A DNA stretch of 64,000 nt from CAZTYI01 sp964466185 (GCA_964466185.1 CAYXMS010000002.1:21467-85466), one strand, 5' to 3'; counted from the stretch's first letter, positions 6,739 through 17,035 are shown. Numbers and translations are program-made. The notes: generated by a model from the letters alone, not told the origin.

Positions 6739-9700
6739 TCAGCCGCTTTTAGATTCTTCTGAGTTTTTAGTCTCGTTAGCGAGCTTTTCAAAGAAGTTGT
6801 TCCATGCCAGTTCATTAGCGGCAGTTAGTTCAAAGCAGGTTTTTTGTATAATTTGCAAACCTGTTTGCAGGTTATTTTTCAATTTTTTAGAAAGGGGTAT
6901 TTTAATGTCAGAGATGTTGCTAAAAATTTCTATAACATCTAGATATTCTTTTTGCAAACGGTTTTTAATTTGCAGCAAAAATCCTAAATGTTTATCAAAA
7001 TACTTCGGATTTTTCTGGGTTAAAGACTCATCCTTTTTTAAAGATTCAGCATATAAAATAGGCAGCTGAGAAGGTAAAATAGCTGCTGTTTTTAAGGCAT
7101 TTTTACTAATGGCTGCTAATTCAAAAGCTTTTTCTTTAAATGTAGCTGTGTAATTTAGATTTAAATAGTCTTTATCTATTTTCAGCTTTTTAAGTTCATG
7201 CAAGTAATTTTTCCAATGTTCTAAAGTATCTGAGGATTTTAAAAACATGGATTTAAATTTTTCCACTGTATCTAAAGCTTTTTTTTCGCCTTGAAAAAGA
7301 TAGTCATAGCTTATAAGACTTTTAAATAAAGTCTGTAGATAACTTTCTTTTTTAGTTTCTAAAGCTTCAAAAATCGCTTTTAATTTTTTTTGATAATCTG
7401 CATGTTCTTGGTCTATGTATTTAAGATATTCAAAAAATTCCATAATTTTAGTATATTCAAATTTTTTAGCCGTTTGTCTTTCAAATAATAGTTTTTTAAA
7501 TTTTAAAAATTTTTTTTCAAACTGTATTTTTTTAAAATTGGAAACTTGTGTATTTAGATCTACCACGGCGGATTGAGTCAGGTGCTCATAAAGTTTGTTT
7601 TTAGGGGTTTTGTCTTCAATCATATTAATTAGTGTTTGCATTTGTTTGTTTCCTACAACCATGCTTGGATCCATTTCTTTTTGATAAGAGCTAATTATTT
7701 TCTGTGCATATTTTTTATTAAGATAAGCTGTTTTATCAATTGCTTTTAACAAAGTGTTTTTATCTATATCTTTTAGATTTAAATTAGCATCCGGATGAAT
7801 AAGATTGTAATTTTGAAGCACTCTTTGCAGATGTAATTTGTTAAGATAATGAGTTTTGTTAGCAGCTCTTAGAAGCATTGTTTTTTGTTTGTCATAAAGA
7901 GTCAGATTAGTATTGTTGGTTCTATTGTAAGTATCTATTATACCTTGTATTCGGTTATTTGTTTGAGTTGCTATATTGTTTAAAAAAGCGTTTTTATCAG
8001 TCGTTTGTAAAAGAGCTGTTTGTTGTGCTTCGGTTAGGACTAAACTAGTATTATGGGCTTGGNNNNNNNNNNNNNNNNNNNNNNNNNNNNNNNNNNNNNN
8101 NNNNNNNNNNNNNNNNNNNNNNNNNNNNNNNNNNNNNNNNNNNNNNNNNNNNNNNNNNNNNNTTATAAGCACTGACTAGCGCTTTAACATATTGCTTGTC
8201 AAGATAGGCAGTTTTATTTGTAGCTTGTAAAAGAGCTGTTTTCTGCTGATTGTTAAGCACCAAGCTGGCATTGTGCTCTTTATTATAAGCATTGATCAAA
8301 GACTGAGCTTTGTCCATCTCTTGTGGAGCAGCCTTGGCAGCTCTAGCAGCGGTTGTTGTTTTGGCAGTAGCGGCGGCTTTAGTAGCAGCTGTTGTTGTAG
8401 AAGAAGCGAGCATGTTAAGAAAGGCAGTTTTATCAGCTGTTTGTAAAAGAGCTGCTTGTTGTTTTTTGGTTAGGACTAAACTAGTATTATGGGCTTGGTT
8501 ATAAGCACTGACTAGCGCTTTAACATATTGCTTGTCAAGATAGGCAGTTTTATCTGTTGCTCTTAAAAGTTCTTCTTTATTTATGTTATTAAAAGATAAA
8601 TTGGCTTTTGGATTTGTTTTGTTATAATTGTTAATTAAAGATTTTACGTATTTTTCGTTTAGATAAGCAATTCTATCAGAAGCTTTTAAAAGTTCTTTTT
8701 CTTCAGTATTAGAAAGACTTAAATTTGCATTATTAGCTTTGTTGTAAGATACAACAATTTGTTTAGCTGTCTTTTGTTTTTCTGCTTTTTTTTCTTGTTG
8801 TAGGTAGGTAGCTTTATTAGGTGCTCGGCTTAAAAATCTTCTTTTGCTGCGGGTTAAGAAAGTATCTGTTGAAGCTTGATATTGGGAAACTAATGTTTTG
8901 TCTAGATATTCAGTTTGTTTGTTATTATTAGCCGATGCTATAAGCTCTGCTTTATCCAAATTGGTTATTTGAATATTGGTTTTATAATCCTCATTATATT
9001 TATCAAGTATTTGTTGGGCATGAATGCTTTGTAAAATATTGTTAGCATTGTTTGATGTGATTAAATTTATAGCATTTATATCACTTAAAGTTATATGTGA
9101 ACTTGGATTGTTTTGGTTATATGTGTTTATAATAGTCTGAGCTTTATTGTTAACTACACTGTTGAGATAAGCAGTTTTGTCGGAAGCAGTTAAAAGTGCG
9201 TTTTTCTGACTGTCGCTGAGAGTTAGATTGGTATTATTAGCATCGTTATAGTCTTGGAGGGCTTGATCAATGGCTCTTTGGGTTCTTTGATCGTTTAAGA
9301 TCTGAGCTTGCGTGGTTAGATAAGCAGTTTTGTTTGTCGCTTCGGCANNNNNNNNNNNNNNNNNNNNNNNNNNNNNNNNNNNNNNNNNNNNNNNNNNNNN
9401 NNNNNNNNNNNNNNNNNNNNNNNNNNNNNNNNNNNNNNNNNNNNNNNTTGGTATTATTAGTATCGTTATAGTCTTGGAGGGCTTGATCAATGGCTCTTTG
9501 ATTGTTTAAGATCTGAGCTTGCGTGGTTAGATAAGCAGTTTTGTTTGTCGCTTCGGCAAAAGCCGCTTTTTGTTCAGCAGATAATGTTGTATTGTTGGCA
9601 GCTTCATAGTTGGCAATAATAACAGAGTTTAAATGTTCAGTGATGTTATCAGCATTAAGCAGATTTGTTATATTAAGGTCTGTTAAGGTTAAATTGGTGC

Positions 9701-11321
9701 CGTTATTGCTATTATAAAAGTCTAAGATTTGTTGGGCTTGAGCTGTATTAACTCTAGTCTGAATCCTGGACAGATAAGCATTGTAATCCTCAGCAGCAAG
9801 CAGAGTTTCTTTATCTACTTGTTCAAGAGTTAAATCAATGCCAGAATTGCTTTGATTGTAAGCTGAAAGTATCTTTAGTGCATGCTGTTCTTTTAAATAG
9901 CTTATGGGATTAGTTGTGTTTAAAAGAGTGGTTTGATTGATATCAGAAAATGTTAAATTTGCATTGTATTGTGTATTGTAATTGTTTATTAAAGTTTCCG
10001 ATCGTTGTTGGTTATATGTATCTTGAATGGCAGGAGCCTTGTCGGCTTGACTATCCATATAAGATACATGATGATCAATAATAGAATATCCATCAAAATC
10101 ACCTACGCTATTGTAAACTGAGGAAAAATCGCTTTTAAAATCTTCAATATCATAGTTTATATTATACGTTCTGTTGAGATATTTGATTTTATTTAATACA
10201 GAAGTTAAAGCTGCATTTATGGCATGATTTTTTAAATTTGCATATACTGCAGTTCCTTTTGTTACAGCACTGGGCAGGTTTGTACATCCTGTAAAAAGCC
10301 CCCATTTTTTTAACAATTCATAAAAAGCAATATCTTTAACAAGATGCCATGCTGGTGGCAAACCTCCATTAGTTAGCTGGTTTAATTGAGCAGCGATATT
10401 AAAAATGTCAGTAGAATTTCCTGGTGAACTATAACTAGAAGTTGTATAAGAATTTGCTGGTGGAGAAATTCTTGGCGGCTTATAAATTGCATTTCTTAAT
10501 TGATTCCAAACATAGCTGATTTGTGCTTGTTTTTGTGCATAGGTAAACAATAAAAGATTTTTATAAGAGATTTCTAAAATGCTTCTATTGTTATATGAAA
10601 ATATTCTAAGTGCCGATGGATGATTGGCCGAATATTTGTTTTGTGCTGATTTTATTCTTTTTAGGATTGTTTCTGTTAAATAAGGGTTAAAACGGGTTTT
10701 TAAATGATTAATATAAGCATTTAAAACACGCATTTCTTTTTCAAATGCTTGTTGGTCTGATGCAATAGTATTGATAATGTTAGAAGCTTCGGTTACATGA
10801 CTAAGCTCTTGGGATAGATCTTCTTGAGCTTCTGTATTTGCAGTTGAGCTGCCAACAGCATAATTTGCATCTCCTTCTCCCGTTGTTATCCAAGAAAAAT
10901 TATTATTTGTGCTTTGTGAATAACGAGAAGATATTTCTTGCTTAAAATTAACTAACGGGTCATCGGCAGCGGCTTCAGTATTGCCTACAAAACGGTTTTT
11001 AAAATTTTCTATAGTATTTTTAACAAAAGCCTGGCCCTTTTGAGAGTATTGATAGGAGATGTATACATGAAAAAGATTGGCAAAATAGGTGTTTAATGTG
11101 CTGAATAATGAGTTTAATTGGCGGCCGTGACTTTCGCTATAGTCTTCTTTAAGCGCTTCTAAATAAAGAAAAATCTTTTCGGTTAATAGTGGATCAAAGG
11201 TAGTGGAATTTTCTTGCATAGACAGCAAGTTTTTAAAATTAGCTAAATCACTGGAAAAATTATAATGATTAGGAGTCGGTATATTTGAGCTGGGGCTGGT
11301 AGGGGAAACTGATCCACTCAT
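6739..11321 (-). CDS. Giant protein of ~40-residue repeats, interrupted by two assembly gaps
   Basis: One gene read in three pieces because two 100-N gaps shift the frame; closing each gap with zero bases or a multiple of three restores a single frame of about 1,460 residues or more. A Ser/Pro/Thr-rich start without signal peptide leads into a non-repetitive helical domain (about residues 1-435). Then come at least 16 degenerate repeats of 37-48 residues, consensus (Q/K)xLIxxYNxxNxTxLxL, a short link, then LLxATDKTAYL and a YV-rich turn. One unit has an Ala/Thr-rich insert (near 8300-8410). A non-repetitive, Lys/Leu-rich helical domain of about 300 residues ends the protein. No membrane spans and no known family were recognised. 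Size, repeats and location in an accessory region suggest a secreted effector or adhesin-like scaffold, but this is inference. Confidence 0.75.
8063..8162. other. Assembly gap (100 N)
   Basis: Placeholder gap. Its left flank (8033-8062) and right flank (8163-8217) occur directly joined at 8469-8553, so possibly nothing, or whole repeat units, are missing. Confidence 0.95.
9348..9447. other. Assembly gap (100 N)
   Basis: Placeholder gap between two near-identical ~115-base repeats. By comparison with the neighbouring unit at 9559-9595, at least about 36 bases are missing, and possibly whole units. Confidence 0.95.
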
Positions 11322-11714
11322 AATCTTTTAATTGTTATTGTTTTAATTAATTACAAATTAATTTTCGTTTAATTAAATGGCTGTATTTCTAATTATATTT
11401 ATAACATTAAATTAAAAATTATTAAATATAATTGTATTATAGATACTTAAGGTAGAAGTGAATAGAGGTTACTCTTAATCTATAAATGTTTAATATTAAA
11501 GGTCTTATTTTAAAAACTTGGTGAATTAATTATTTTATTAGTAAAAATTGTTGGTTTTATGGTCTAAGGTGTTAATAGTTAGTATTTAAGTTAATTTTGA
11601 TGCTGGTCAAGGTTGGTTTAAAGTTAATAAAAATCCGTTTCTAAGTGGTTGAAGGTAGAAAATGATCAATGGCTGCTAGCGGTAAAAAACTTAAAAATTG
11701 TATCCTTTTTGGAT
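11322..11714. other. AT-rich intergenic region
   Basis: About 390 bases between two divergent genes, very AT-rich, with TTTAATTAA-type palindromes near 11340-11375. It must hold the promoters of the giant repeat gene (left) and trmB (right), but I cannot place them with confidence. No small gene or RNA was recognised. If trmB began at the TTG at 11649, the region would end there. Confidence 0.5.
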
Positions 11715-12386
11715 ATGATTAAATTAGCTGATTTTAAAATTCCATGTTCTTTTGAAAAGAGAAAACCTTTTTTATTGGATGGTTTTTTATTTATTCCTGG
11801 TTTTTATGAAGCTGTTGGAAAACATGGGCCAAAGCTTGATTTAGAAGCTATTTTTGGGAATAAAAATGCTGTTCAACTTGAATATTGCAGTGGAAATGGC
11901 AGTTGGATAGCGGACAAAGCGCAAAAAAATCAAAATTTAAACTGGATAGCAGTAGAAAAAGATTTTGATAGAGCAAGAAAAATTTGGCTTAAAGCTAAAA
12001 GACAAAATTTAAAAAATCTTTTTTTGATTTTTGGAGAAGCTTTTGTTTTTACTTGGTTTTACTTGCCGGAAAACAGCATTCAAAATGTTTTTATTAATTT
12101 TCCAGATCCCTGGCCAAAAAGAAGACATCATAAAAAAAGATTGGTCAAGACAGAGTTTTTGCTCGAGATCAAAAAAAAACTTTTGCCGGATGGAAAGATT
12201 ACTTTAGTAACCGACCATGAAGATCTGGCTTTTTTTATGATTAAAGAAGCTTTTCAAAGTGGTTTAAGAACAGTCTTTGAAGAACCTTATTTTAAAAAGT
12301 CTTTTGCAGGTTATGGCAGTTCTTTTTTCGAAGAGCTTTTTAGAGCTAAAGGTAAAAAAATTCACTATATGCAATTTCAAATTTAG
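11715..12386 (+). CDS. trmB: tRNA (guanine-N7-)-methyltransferase TrmB
   Basis: 223 residues from ATG 11715. The frame is open further upstream (TTG 11649), but the chlamydial protein as I recall it begins just before the block equivalent to FKIPCSFEKRKP, so the ATG is preferred despite no clear ribosome-binding site. LEYCSGNGSWIADKA near residue 56 is the SAM-binding motif I, with Cys for the more usual Gly. NFPDPWPKRRHHKKRLV near residue 127 is the TrmB signature that binds tRNA and the target base. VTDHEDLAFFM matches the C-terminal TD-x-x-x-Y region. The enzyme makes m7G46 in the variable loop of tRNA. The gene stands alone, divergent from the giant repeat gene. Confidence 0.9.
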   Translation: MIKLADFKIPCSFEKRKPFLLDGFLFIPGFYEAVGKHGPKLDLEAIFGNKNAVQLEYCSGNGSWIADKAQKNQNLNWIAVEKDFDRARKIWLKAKRQNLKNLFLIFGEAFVFTWFYLPENSIQNVFINFPDPWPKRRHHKKRLVKTEFLLEIKKKLLPDGKITLVTDHEDLAFFMIKEAFQSGLRTVFEEPYFKKSFAGYGSSFFEELFRAKGKKIHYMQFQI

Positions 12387-12463
12387 GTTTTTTTTAAGCA
12401 AAAAAACATAGGTAACACAAATGTCTTTTAAATCCTAATAAAGGCTGAAATTAATATTTCCCT

Positions 12464-12501
12464 TATGGCTAAAGCCAAGAGTATTACGCCGTCATTGATA
12501 A
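12464..12501 (+). repeat. Dispersed hairpin repeat, copy 2
   Basis: About 38 bases containing ATGGCTAAAGCCAAGAG and ATTACGCCGTCATTGATAA. GGCTAAAGCC can fold on itself. It lies between trmB and tRNA-Pro. Confidence 0.65.
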
Positions 12502-12506
12502 AAGAA

Positions 12507-12581
12507 TCGGGGCAGAGGGATTTGAACCCCCGACCTACTGGTCCCAAACCAGCCGCGCTAGCCAAGCTGCGCTATGCCCCG
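12507..12581 (-). tRNA. tRNA-Pro (TGG)
   Basis: 75 nt on the minus strand. The acceptor stem is CGGGGCA/TGCCCCG with discriminator A, and the D-loop contains AGCTTGGCTAG. The anticodon loop TTTGGGA sits between CTGG and CCAG, and the T-arm is GGGGGTTCAAATCCCTC. CCA is not encoded. Confidence 0.95.
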
Positions 12582-12762
12582 ATTGTTAGAACTTCAAATT
12601 ATAAAAAATTTGATCAGTAAAGCTAAATGTTAGCAAAGGAAAGCAATTTGAGGCTATAGAATTTCAAAATTTATAAGTTTAAAAGCTGATAAATTTAAAA
12701 AATAGGACTGGAGAATTTTTAAAAGGCATGTTAAATCTTTTATTAAATAAAGGAAAAAAAAC

Positions 12763-14298
12763 ATGGGATTTATTACAGACTATAGCAGCTTTAAAAAATT
12801 GCAAAATTTAGCTAAAAAACCTTTTGATCTAAATAAACCAAATGCTGTTTCTGAAAAAAGGGTAAAAAAATATGTTTTAAAAGCAGGGGATTTTAAATTG
12901 CTTTATGCTTTGGAAAAAATAAATGATAAGATAATTGAGGCTTTATTTGAACTGGCAAATGAAAGCAATGCTTTGGAAATGATGCAGGCTCAGCAAAATG
13001 GAGAAGCTGTCAATGTTTTTGAAAATAGAGCTGTTTTGCATACCTCTATGAGGGATGTTTTTGAAGACTCAAATTCTAGCGATAAAGCTAAAAAAGCAGC
13101 TGTTTTGGAAAAAAAAGAATTAGAAAAATGCAGGAATTTTTTAAAGCAAATAGATGGCGAATTTGAATACCTAGTGCATATTGGTATCGGAGGGTCTCAT
13201 TTAGGTGTAGAAGTTGTCTTTGATGCCTTAAAAAATTTAGCTAAACCTAAGATCAAACCTTTTTTCATTAACAATATTGATCCTGATAAAATGTATCAGG
13301 TTTTACAGGAAATAAATCTAAAAAAAACTCTTTTTGTTGTAGTTTCTAAATCCGGTTCTACTTTAGAAACTAAAATTTCAGAACAGTTTTTTAGAAAAGC
13401 TTTGGAAAAAGCCAAAATTGATAGCAGAAATAGATTTTTAGCTATAACAACTGCCAAAAGTCAAATGGATAAAGCTAAAAATTACAGAAAAATTTTTTAT
13501 TTTTGGGATTATATCGGCGGCCGTTATTCAGTAACTTCCATGGTCGGGGCTGTTAGTTTAAGCCTGCTTATAGGAAACGATCTTTTTGTAGAGTTTTTAA
13601 AAGGTGCTCATCAGATGGATTTAATAGCCTTGAAAAAAACTAAAGACAATCTGCCTTTAATCTTGGCTTTATTGGGTATTTGGAAACGTAATTTTTTAAA
13701 ATTGCCTACTTTGGCAGTTGTTCCTTATTGTAGTGCTTTAAAAAAATTCTGTTTTTATTTACAGCAGCTTGATATGGAATCCAATGGTAAATCAGTAAGC
13801 CTGCAAAAAGAAACATTGAATTTTTCGACGGCTCCTTTTTTGTTTGGCGATAGCGGCTCTAACGCGCAGCATTCGTTTTTTCAGCTTTTGCATCAAGGAA
13901 CAGATATTTCTGCCCAGGAATTTATCGGCTTTAAAAAACCGCAAATAGAAGAAAAATTTAAAATCGATAAAACAACTGTTCAGCAAAAGCTTTATTGTAA
14001 TCTTTTTGGTTCTGCCTTAGCTTTGGCTTTAGGAGAGAAAAATCAGGATTTAAACAAGAATTTTTTCGGCAATCGGCCTACTTCTATTTTATTGGCAGAT
14101 CAGCTAACTGCAAAAACTATGGGACAGCTGATTGCTTTATATGAACATAAAATAGCTTTTCAAGGATATATTTGGGGAATTGATTCTTTTGATCAAGAAG
14201 GGGTACAGCTAGGTAAAAATATTTCCAATAAATTTTTAAAAACTTTGGAAGGAGAGCCAAATTTGCTGCATAAAGCTTTTTTGGAATTAATGTCTTGA
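12763..14298 (+). CDS. pgi: Glucose-6-phosphate isomerase
   Basis: 511 residues, the family's normal length in chlamydiae. HIGIGGSHLGVEVV near residue 140 and VVSKSGSTLETK near residue 191 are the sugar-phosphate-binding loops (SIS fold). WDYIGGRYSVTSMVGA near residue 248 matches PGI signature 1, and GSNAQHSFFQLLHQG carries the catalytic His. The C-terminal Lys region (GVQLGKNIS) is present. It interconverts glucose-6-phosphate and fructose-6-phosphate in the cytoplasm, feeding glycolysis and the pentose phosphate route. The ATG follows an AAGGAAAAAAAAC ribosome-binding site. The gene stands alone. A dispersed hairpin repeat begins 6 bases after its stop. Confidence 0.95.
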   Translation: MGFITDYSSFKKLQNLAKKPFDLNKPNAVSEKRVKKYVLKAGDFKLLYALEKINDKIIEALFELANESNALEMMQAQQNGEAVNVFENRAVLHTSMRDVFEDSNSSDKAKKAAVLEKKELEKCRNFLKQIDGEFEYLVHIGIGGSHLGVEVVFDALKNLAKPKIKPFFINNIDPDKMYQVLQEINLKKTLFVVVSKSGSTLETKISEQFFRKALEKAKIDSRNRFLAITTAKSQMDKAKNYRKIFYFWDYIGGRYSVTSMVGAVSLSLLIGNDLFVEFLKGAHQMDLIALKKTKDNLPLILALLGIWKRNFLKLPTLAVVPYCSALKKFCFYLQQLDMESNGKSVSLQKETLNFSTAPFLFGDSGSNAQHSFFQLLHQGTDISAQEFIGFKKPQIEEKFKIDKTTVQQKLYCNLFGSALALALGEKNQDLNKNFFGNRPTSILLADQLTAKTMGQLIALYEHKIAFQGYIWGIDSFDQEGVQLGKNISNKFLKTLEGEPNLLHKAFLELMS

Positions 14299-14303
14299 CA
14301 GCT

Positions 14304-14343
14304 CTCCATATCTAAAACTATGGGTATTACGTCGTTGTTGTTT
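14304..14343 (+). repeat. Dispersed hairpin repeat, copy 3
   Basis: About 40 bases, CCATATCTAAAACTATGGG followed by TATTACGTCGTTGTTGTTTAA. This is the most degenerate stem, but the GGGTATTACG core is kept. It sits between convergent pgi and the 147-residue gene. Confidence 0.5.
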
Positions 14344-14355
14344 AAGCTTTTGTTT

Positions 14356-14799
14356 TTAGAGGTGGGGTTGGTGATCCTCTGAAAATAAATTGTCAAACAT
14401 ACTAGCTGTTGCATCTACTGTTTTTTGTGCTCTTTCTATTTGTTCTTTTAGTGTGTTTAAAATAGTTGGTCCTTGTAACGGATCTAATGGAATTTGAGGT
14501 AGCTTTTCTTGTAAAGAAGTTGTTAAAGCATCCGGCAATACATTTAAATTTTGAGCTAGTTCCTTTAATTGCGCGCTAAGATTTGTAAAATGCGGTTTTA
14601 ACTCATTGATGGCGTCTTTAGTTTGTTGTAATTGTTTGATTTCTTTTTGAAAAACTAGGTCTTTGCAAGCCGTTAGATAATGAGTGAAAATATTCATTGC
14701 TAAAGTATGTACTTTATTAGCTATGAAATTAAAAAATCTTGAAGTTTGCGTAGATAAGTAATTATAAACAGAATAAAAAGGACGACAAATACATTTCAT
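14356..14799 (-). CDS. Unrecognised amphipathic/coiled-coil protein
   Basis: 147 residues, no family recognised. The N-terminal 45 residues are Cys/Phe/Tyr-rich and moderately hydrophobic (FFNFIANKVHTLAMNIF). From about residue 50 to 135 heptad-like Leu/Ile spacing with Gln/Lys/Glu predicts a coiled coil, broken by a Pro-rich link (KLPQIPLDPLQG). There is no signal peptide. Such small coiled-coil proteins are common among chlamydial secreted and inclusion proteins, but that is only a resemblance. It is convergent with pgi; its upstream side faces ssb, so both promoters lie in 14800-14977. Confidence 0.5.
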   Translation of the reverse strand: MKCICRPFYSVYNYLSTQTSRFFNFIANKVHTLAMNIFTHYLTACKDLVFQKEIKQLQQTKDAINELKPHFTNLSAQLKELAQNLNVLPDALTTSLQEKLPQIPLDPLQGPTILNTLKEQIERAQKTVDATASMFDNLFSEDHQPHL

Positions 14800-14977
14800 A
14801 AATACTGCCTTTTGGTTAGAAAAATTTAATTTTTGGCAAATAAGATAGCAAATTCAAAAAATTATATTATACTTTTTTTTTATTTTAACAATTTTGCCTT
14901 GATGTAAATAAGAATTTCCCTTGAACTAATAGATTATGTTTTTAATAATTAACTCAAAATTTTAAAGAGGTTTTTCT

Positions 14978-15445
14978 ATGAATATTATTACTATTGCAGG
15001 TCATATGGGAGCGGATCCCGAAGTTCGCTTTACTTCATCCGGACAGAAAGTTACTTCTTTGAGAGTGGCTACTAGAGCACGCAGAAGCGCTAAGGGCGAT
15101 GACCAGACTATTTGGTGGAGAATAACGGTTTGGGGAGAGCAGTTTGATAAAATGATGGCTTATTTTAAAAAAGGCAGCGCTATTATGGTCGTAGGTGAGC
15201 TGCAAAAGCCGGAAATTTTTACTGGCAGAGATGGCCAGCCTCAAATTTCTTTATCTATCACCGCTTCTAACCTTATGTTTAGTCCTTTTGGCAAAAGCAA
15301 TGCTAATGTGGAAAATAGAAATAGTTATGCTCAGCAAAATACCAATCAGGAAGAGACTGCACAGGAAAAGACTGAAGAAGTCGGCATTATCAGCGGAACT
15401 GCTGAAAAAAGTGAGAATATATCAGAAGACGAAATTCCTTTTTAA
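14978..15445 (+). CDS. ssb: Single-stranded DNA-binding protein
   Basis: 155 residues. The OB-fold domain (about 1-105) begins MNIITIAGHMGADPEVRF and has WWRITVWGEQFDKM, the family's aromatic DNA-contact strand. A Gln/Glu-rich linker leads to ISEDEIPF, the acidic tip with the terminal Pro-Phe that docks SSB partner proteins. It coats single-stranded DNA during replication and repair. AAAGAGG lies 7 bases before the ATG. pepA follows, an order also found in Chlamydia (CT044/CT045 as I recall). A weak GATTT/AAATC stem followed by T8 near 15458-15488 may end its transcript. Confidence 0.95.
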   Translation: MNIITIAGHMGADPEVRFTSSGQKVTSLRVATRARRSAKGDDQTIWWRITVWGEQFDKMMAYFKKGSAIMVVGELQKPEIFTGRDGQPQISLSITASNLMFSPFGKSNANVENRNSYAQQNTNQEETAQEKTEEVGIISGTAEKSENISEDEIPF

Positions 15446-15562
15446 ACCTTTTGATAGGATTTTAAAAAAAAAAGAAATCTTTTTTTTAAAGCTTTGAAAA
15501 TTGGAATTTTGGATTTGAATGTCAGATGTTTTGAATAGAGCCTAAAATGCAAAGAGGTAAAA

Positions 15563-17035
15563 ATGCAAGTAGATGCCGTTATTTTTTCTAAAAGAAAAGA
15601 AAAAAAAGCCCTAGTTCTGCCCTTTTTGGAAGATGATAAAAAAGGTGCTAGTTTTTTGTCGGATACAGCTGCTAAGGAATTTGCCCAGTTGCCTGCGTTG
15701 AAATATAAAGACTTTAAAGGCAGGCAGGGCGAGGTTTTGTTGCTTTATAGCGATGTTTTAGAAAAAAGAATTGTGCTTCTAGGACTTGGTAAAAAAGAAA
15801 AAATTTCTGATGAGATTATTCGGCTTTCTTATGCCTGCTTAGTAAAAAAATGCAGGGAGTTGAAAATCACTTCTTTGAACGTGCTTTTTCCTGAAAAATT
15901 GAAATCAGAAGATGTTTTGGGAGCAATTTTAGAGGGGCTTTATTTGACTAATTATGTTTTTAACCATATGCGCAGGGAAAGCCTGCTGGAAATTTCTCCT
16001 TTAATTGAAACAGTAAGTCTAGTAAATGCTCCCCAAGAAGCGGCTAAAAAAATTGCTAAAATGAGAAAAATAGCAGAAGGTATTTATTTGGTTCGTGATC
16101 TGGTTATGAATCATGCAGATGAAATTACCCCTAGAAAACTAGCGACAGTCGCTAAAAGTTTTGAAAAAATTTCCAAGAAAATAAAAGTCGAAGTTTTTGA
16201 TAAAAAACGGATTGAAAAAGAAAAAATGGGTCTTTTGCTGGCTGTCAGCCGCAGCTCATTTAGAGAGCCTACCTTTACTGTTATTCATTACAACGGAGCT
16301 GCAAAAAAAGATAAAAAAATAGCTTTGATTGGCAAAGGGCTGACTTATGATACAGGCGGGCTTAGCTTAAAACCATCAACTGCTATGGATACTATGAAAT
16401 GTGATATGGCAGGCGGAGCTTCGGTTTTAGGTACCTTGTATGCAGCTGCTCTTTTAAATTTGAAAGTTAATTTGATCGGCGTGGTGCCGGCTACGGAAAA
16501 TGCGATTAGCGCCAATAGCTATAAGCCCGGGGATGTCTATACCAGTTACTGCGGTAAAACGGTAGAAGTGGAAAATACCGATGCTGAAGGGCGTTTGATT
16601 CTGGCGGATGCTTTAGGATATACCGTCAAAAAAATTAAACCAGCCTATATGATAGATTTAGCTACTTTGACTGGAGCTATTTCTATTGCTTTGGGAGAAG
16701 AAATAGCCGGATTGTTTTCCAATAACGAAAAATTGGTTCAAAAAATTAAAAAAGCATCGCATGAAACTGGTGAAAAATTATGGCACATGCCGCTTTATGA
16801 AAGTTATTTGGAAAGCTTGAAATCAGAGATTGCCGATATTAAAAATGTCGGAGGCAGAAAAGGAGGAGCCATTACAGCCGGGCTTTTTCTACAGGAATTT
16901 GTCCGGGACTGCCCTTGGGCTCATTTGGATATTGGAGGGACTGCTTATTATTCCAAAGCTAAAGGTTATTATCCGACTTTGGCAACAGGCTACGGCGTCC
17001 GTCTTTTAATTGAGCTTTTAGAAAATGGCCTTTAA
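15563..17035 (+). CDS. pepA: Leucyl aminopeptidase (M17)
   Basis: 490 residues. The M17 catalytic core is intact: GKGLTYDTGGLSLKPS near residue 257, with the metal-binding Asp and the Lys of the active site, DTMKCDMAGGA with its metal-ligand Asp, and NTDAEGRLILADAL near residue 337, the family signature with the Asp/Glu ligands and catalytic Arg. It is a cytoplasmic hexameric Zn/Mn aminopeptidase that removes N-terminal Leu and similar residues. In some bacteria PepA also binds DNA as a recombination and transcription accessory factor. GAGG precedes the ATG by 8 bases. The RluA-family gene overlaps its last 11 bases, so the two are probably translated together. Confidence 0.95.
   Translation: MQVDAVIFSKRKEKKALVLPFLEDDKKGASFLSDTAAKEFAQLPALKYKDFKGRQGEVLLLYSDVLEKRIVLLGLGKKEKISDEIIRLSYACLVKKCRELKITSLNVLFPEKLKSEDVLGAILEGLYLTNYVFNHMRRESLLEISPLIETVSLVNAPQEAAKKIAKMRKIAEGIYLVRDLVMNHADEITPRKLATVAKSFEKISKKIKVEVFDKKRIEKEKMGLLLAVSRSSFREPTFTVIHYNGAAKKDKKIALIGKGLTYDTGGLSLKPSTAMDTMKCDMAGGASVLGTLYAAALLNLKVNLIGVVPATENAISANSYKPGDVYTSYCGKTVEVENTDAEGRLILADALGYTVKKIKPAYMIDLATLTGAISIALGEEIAGLFSNNEKLVQKIKKASHETGEKLWHMPLYESYLESLKSEIADIKNVGGRKGGAITAGLFLQEFVRDCPWAHLDIGGTAYYSKAKGYYPTLATGYGVRLLIELLENGL

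Larger units (their letters stand above)
7684..9996 (-). repeat. Array of ~120-bp coding repeats
   Basis: The repeat array within the giant gene. Most units diverge strongly, but some are recently duplicated: 55 bases at 8163-8217 and 8499-8553 are identical, and 9228-9347 matches 9448-9558 apart from a 9-base insertion and a few substitutions. Both assembly gaps fall in these near-identical units. Confidence 0.85.

Noticed and set aside
8051..9490. Three separate repeat-protein genes in tandem
   Set aside because: The breaks coincide exactly with the 100-N gaps, and removal of the gaps restores a common frame, so this is one gene.
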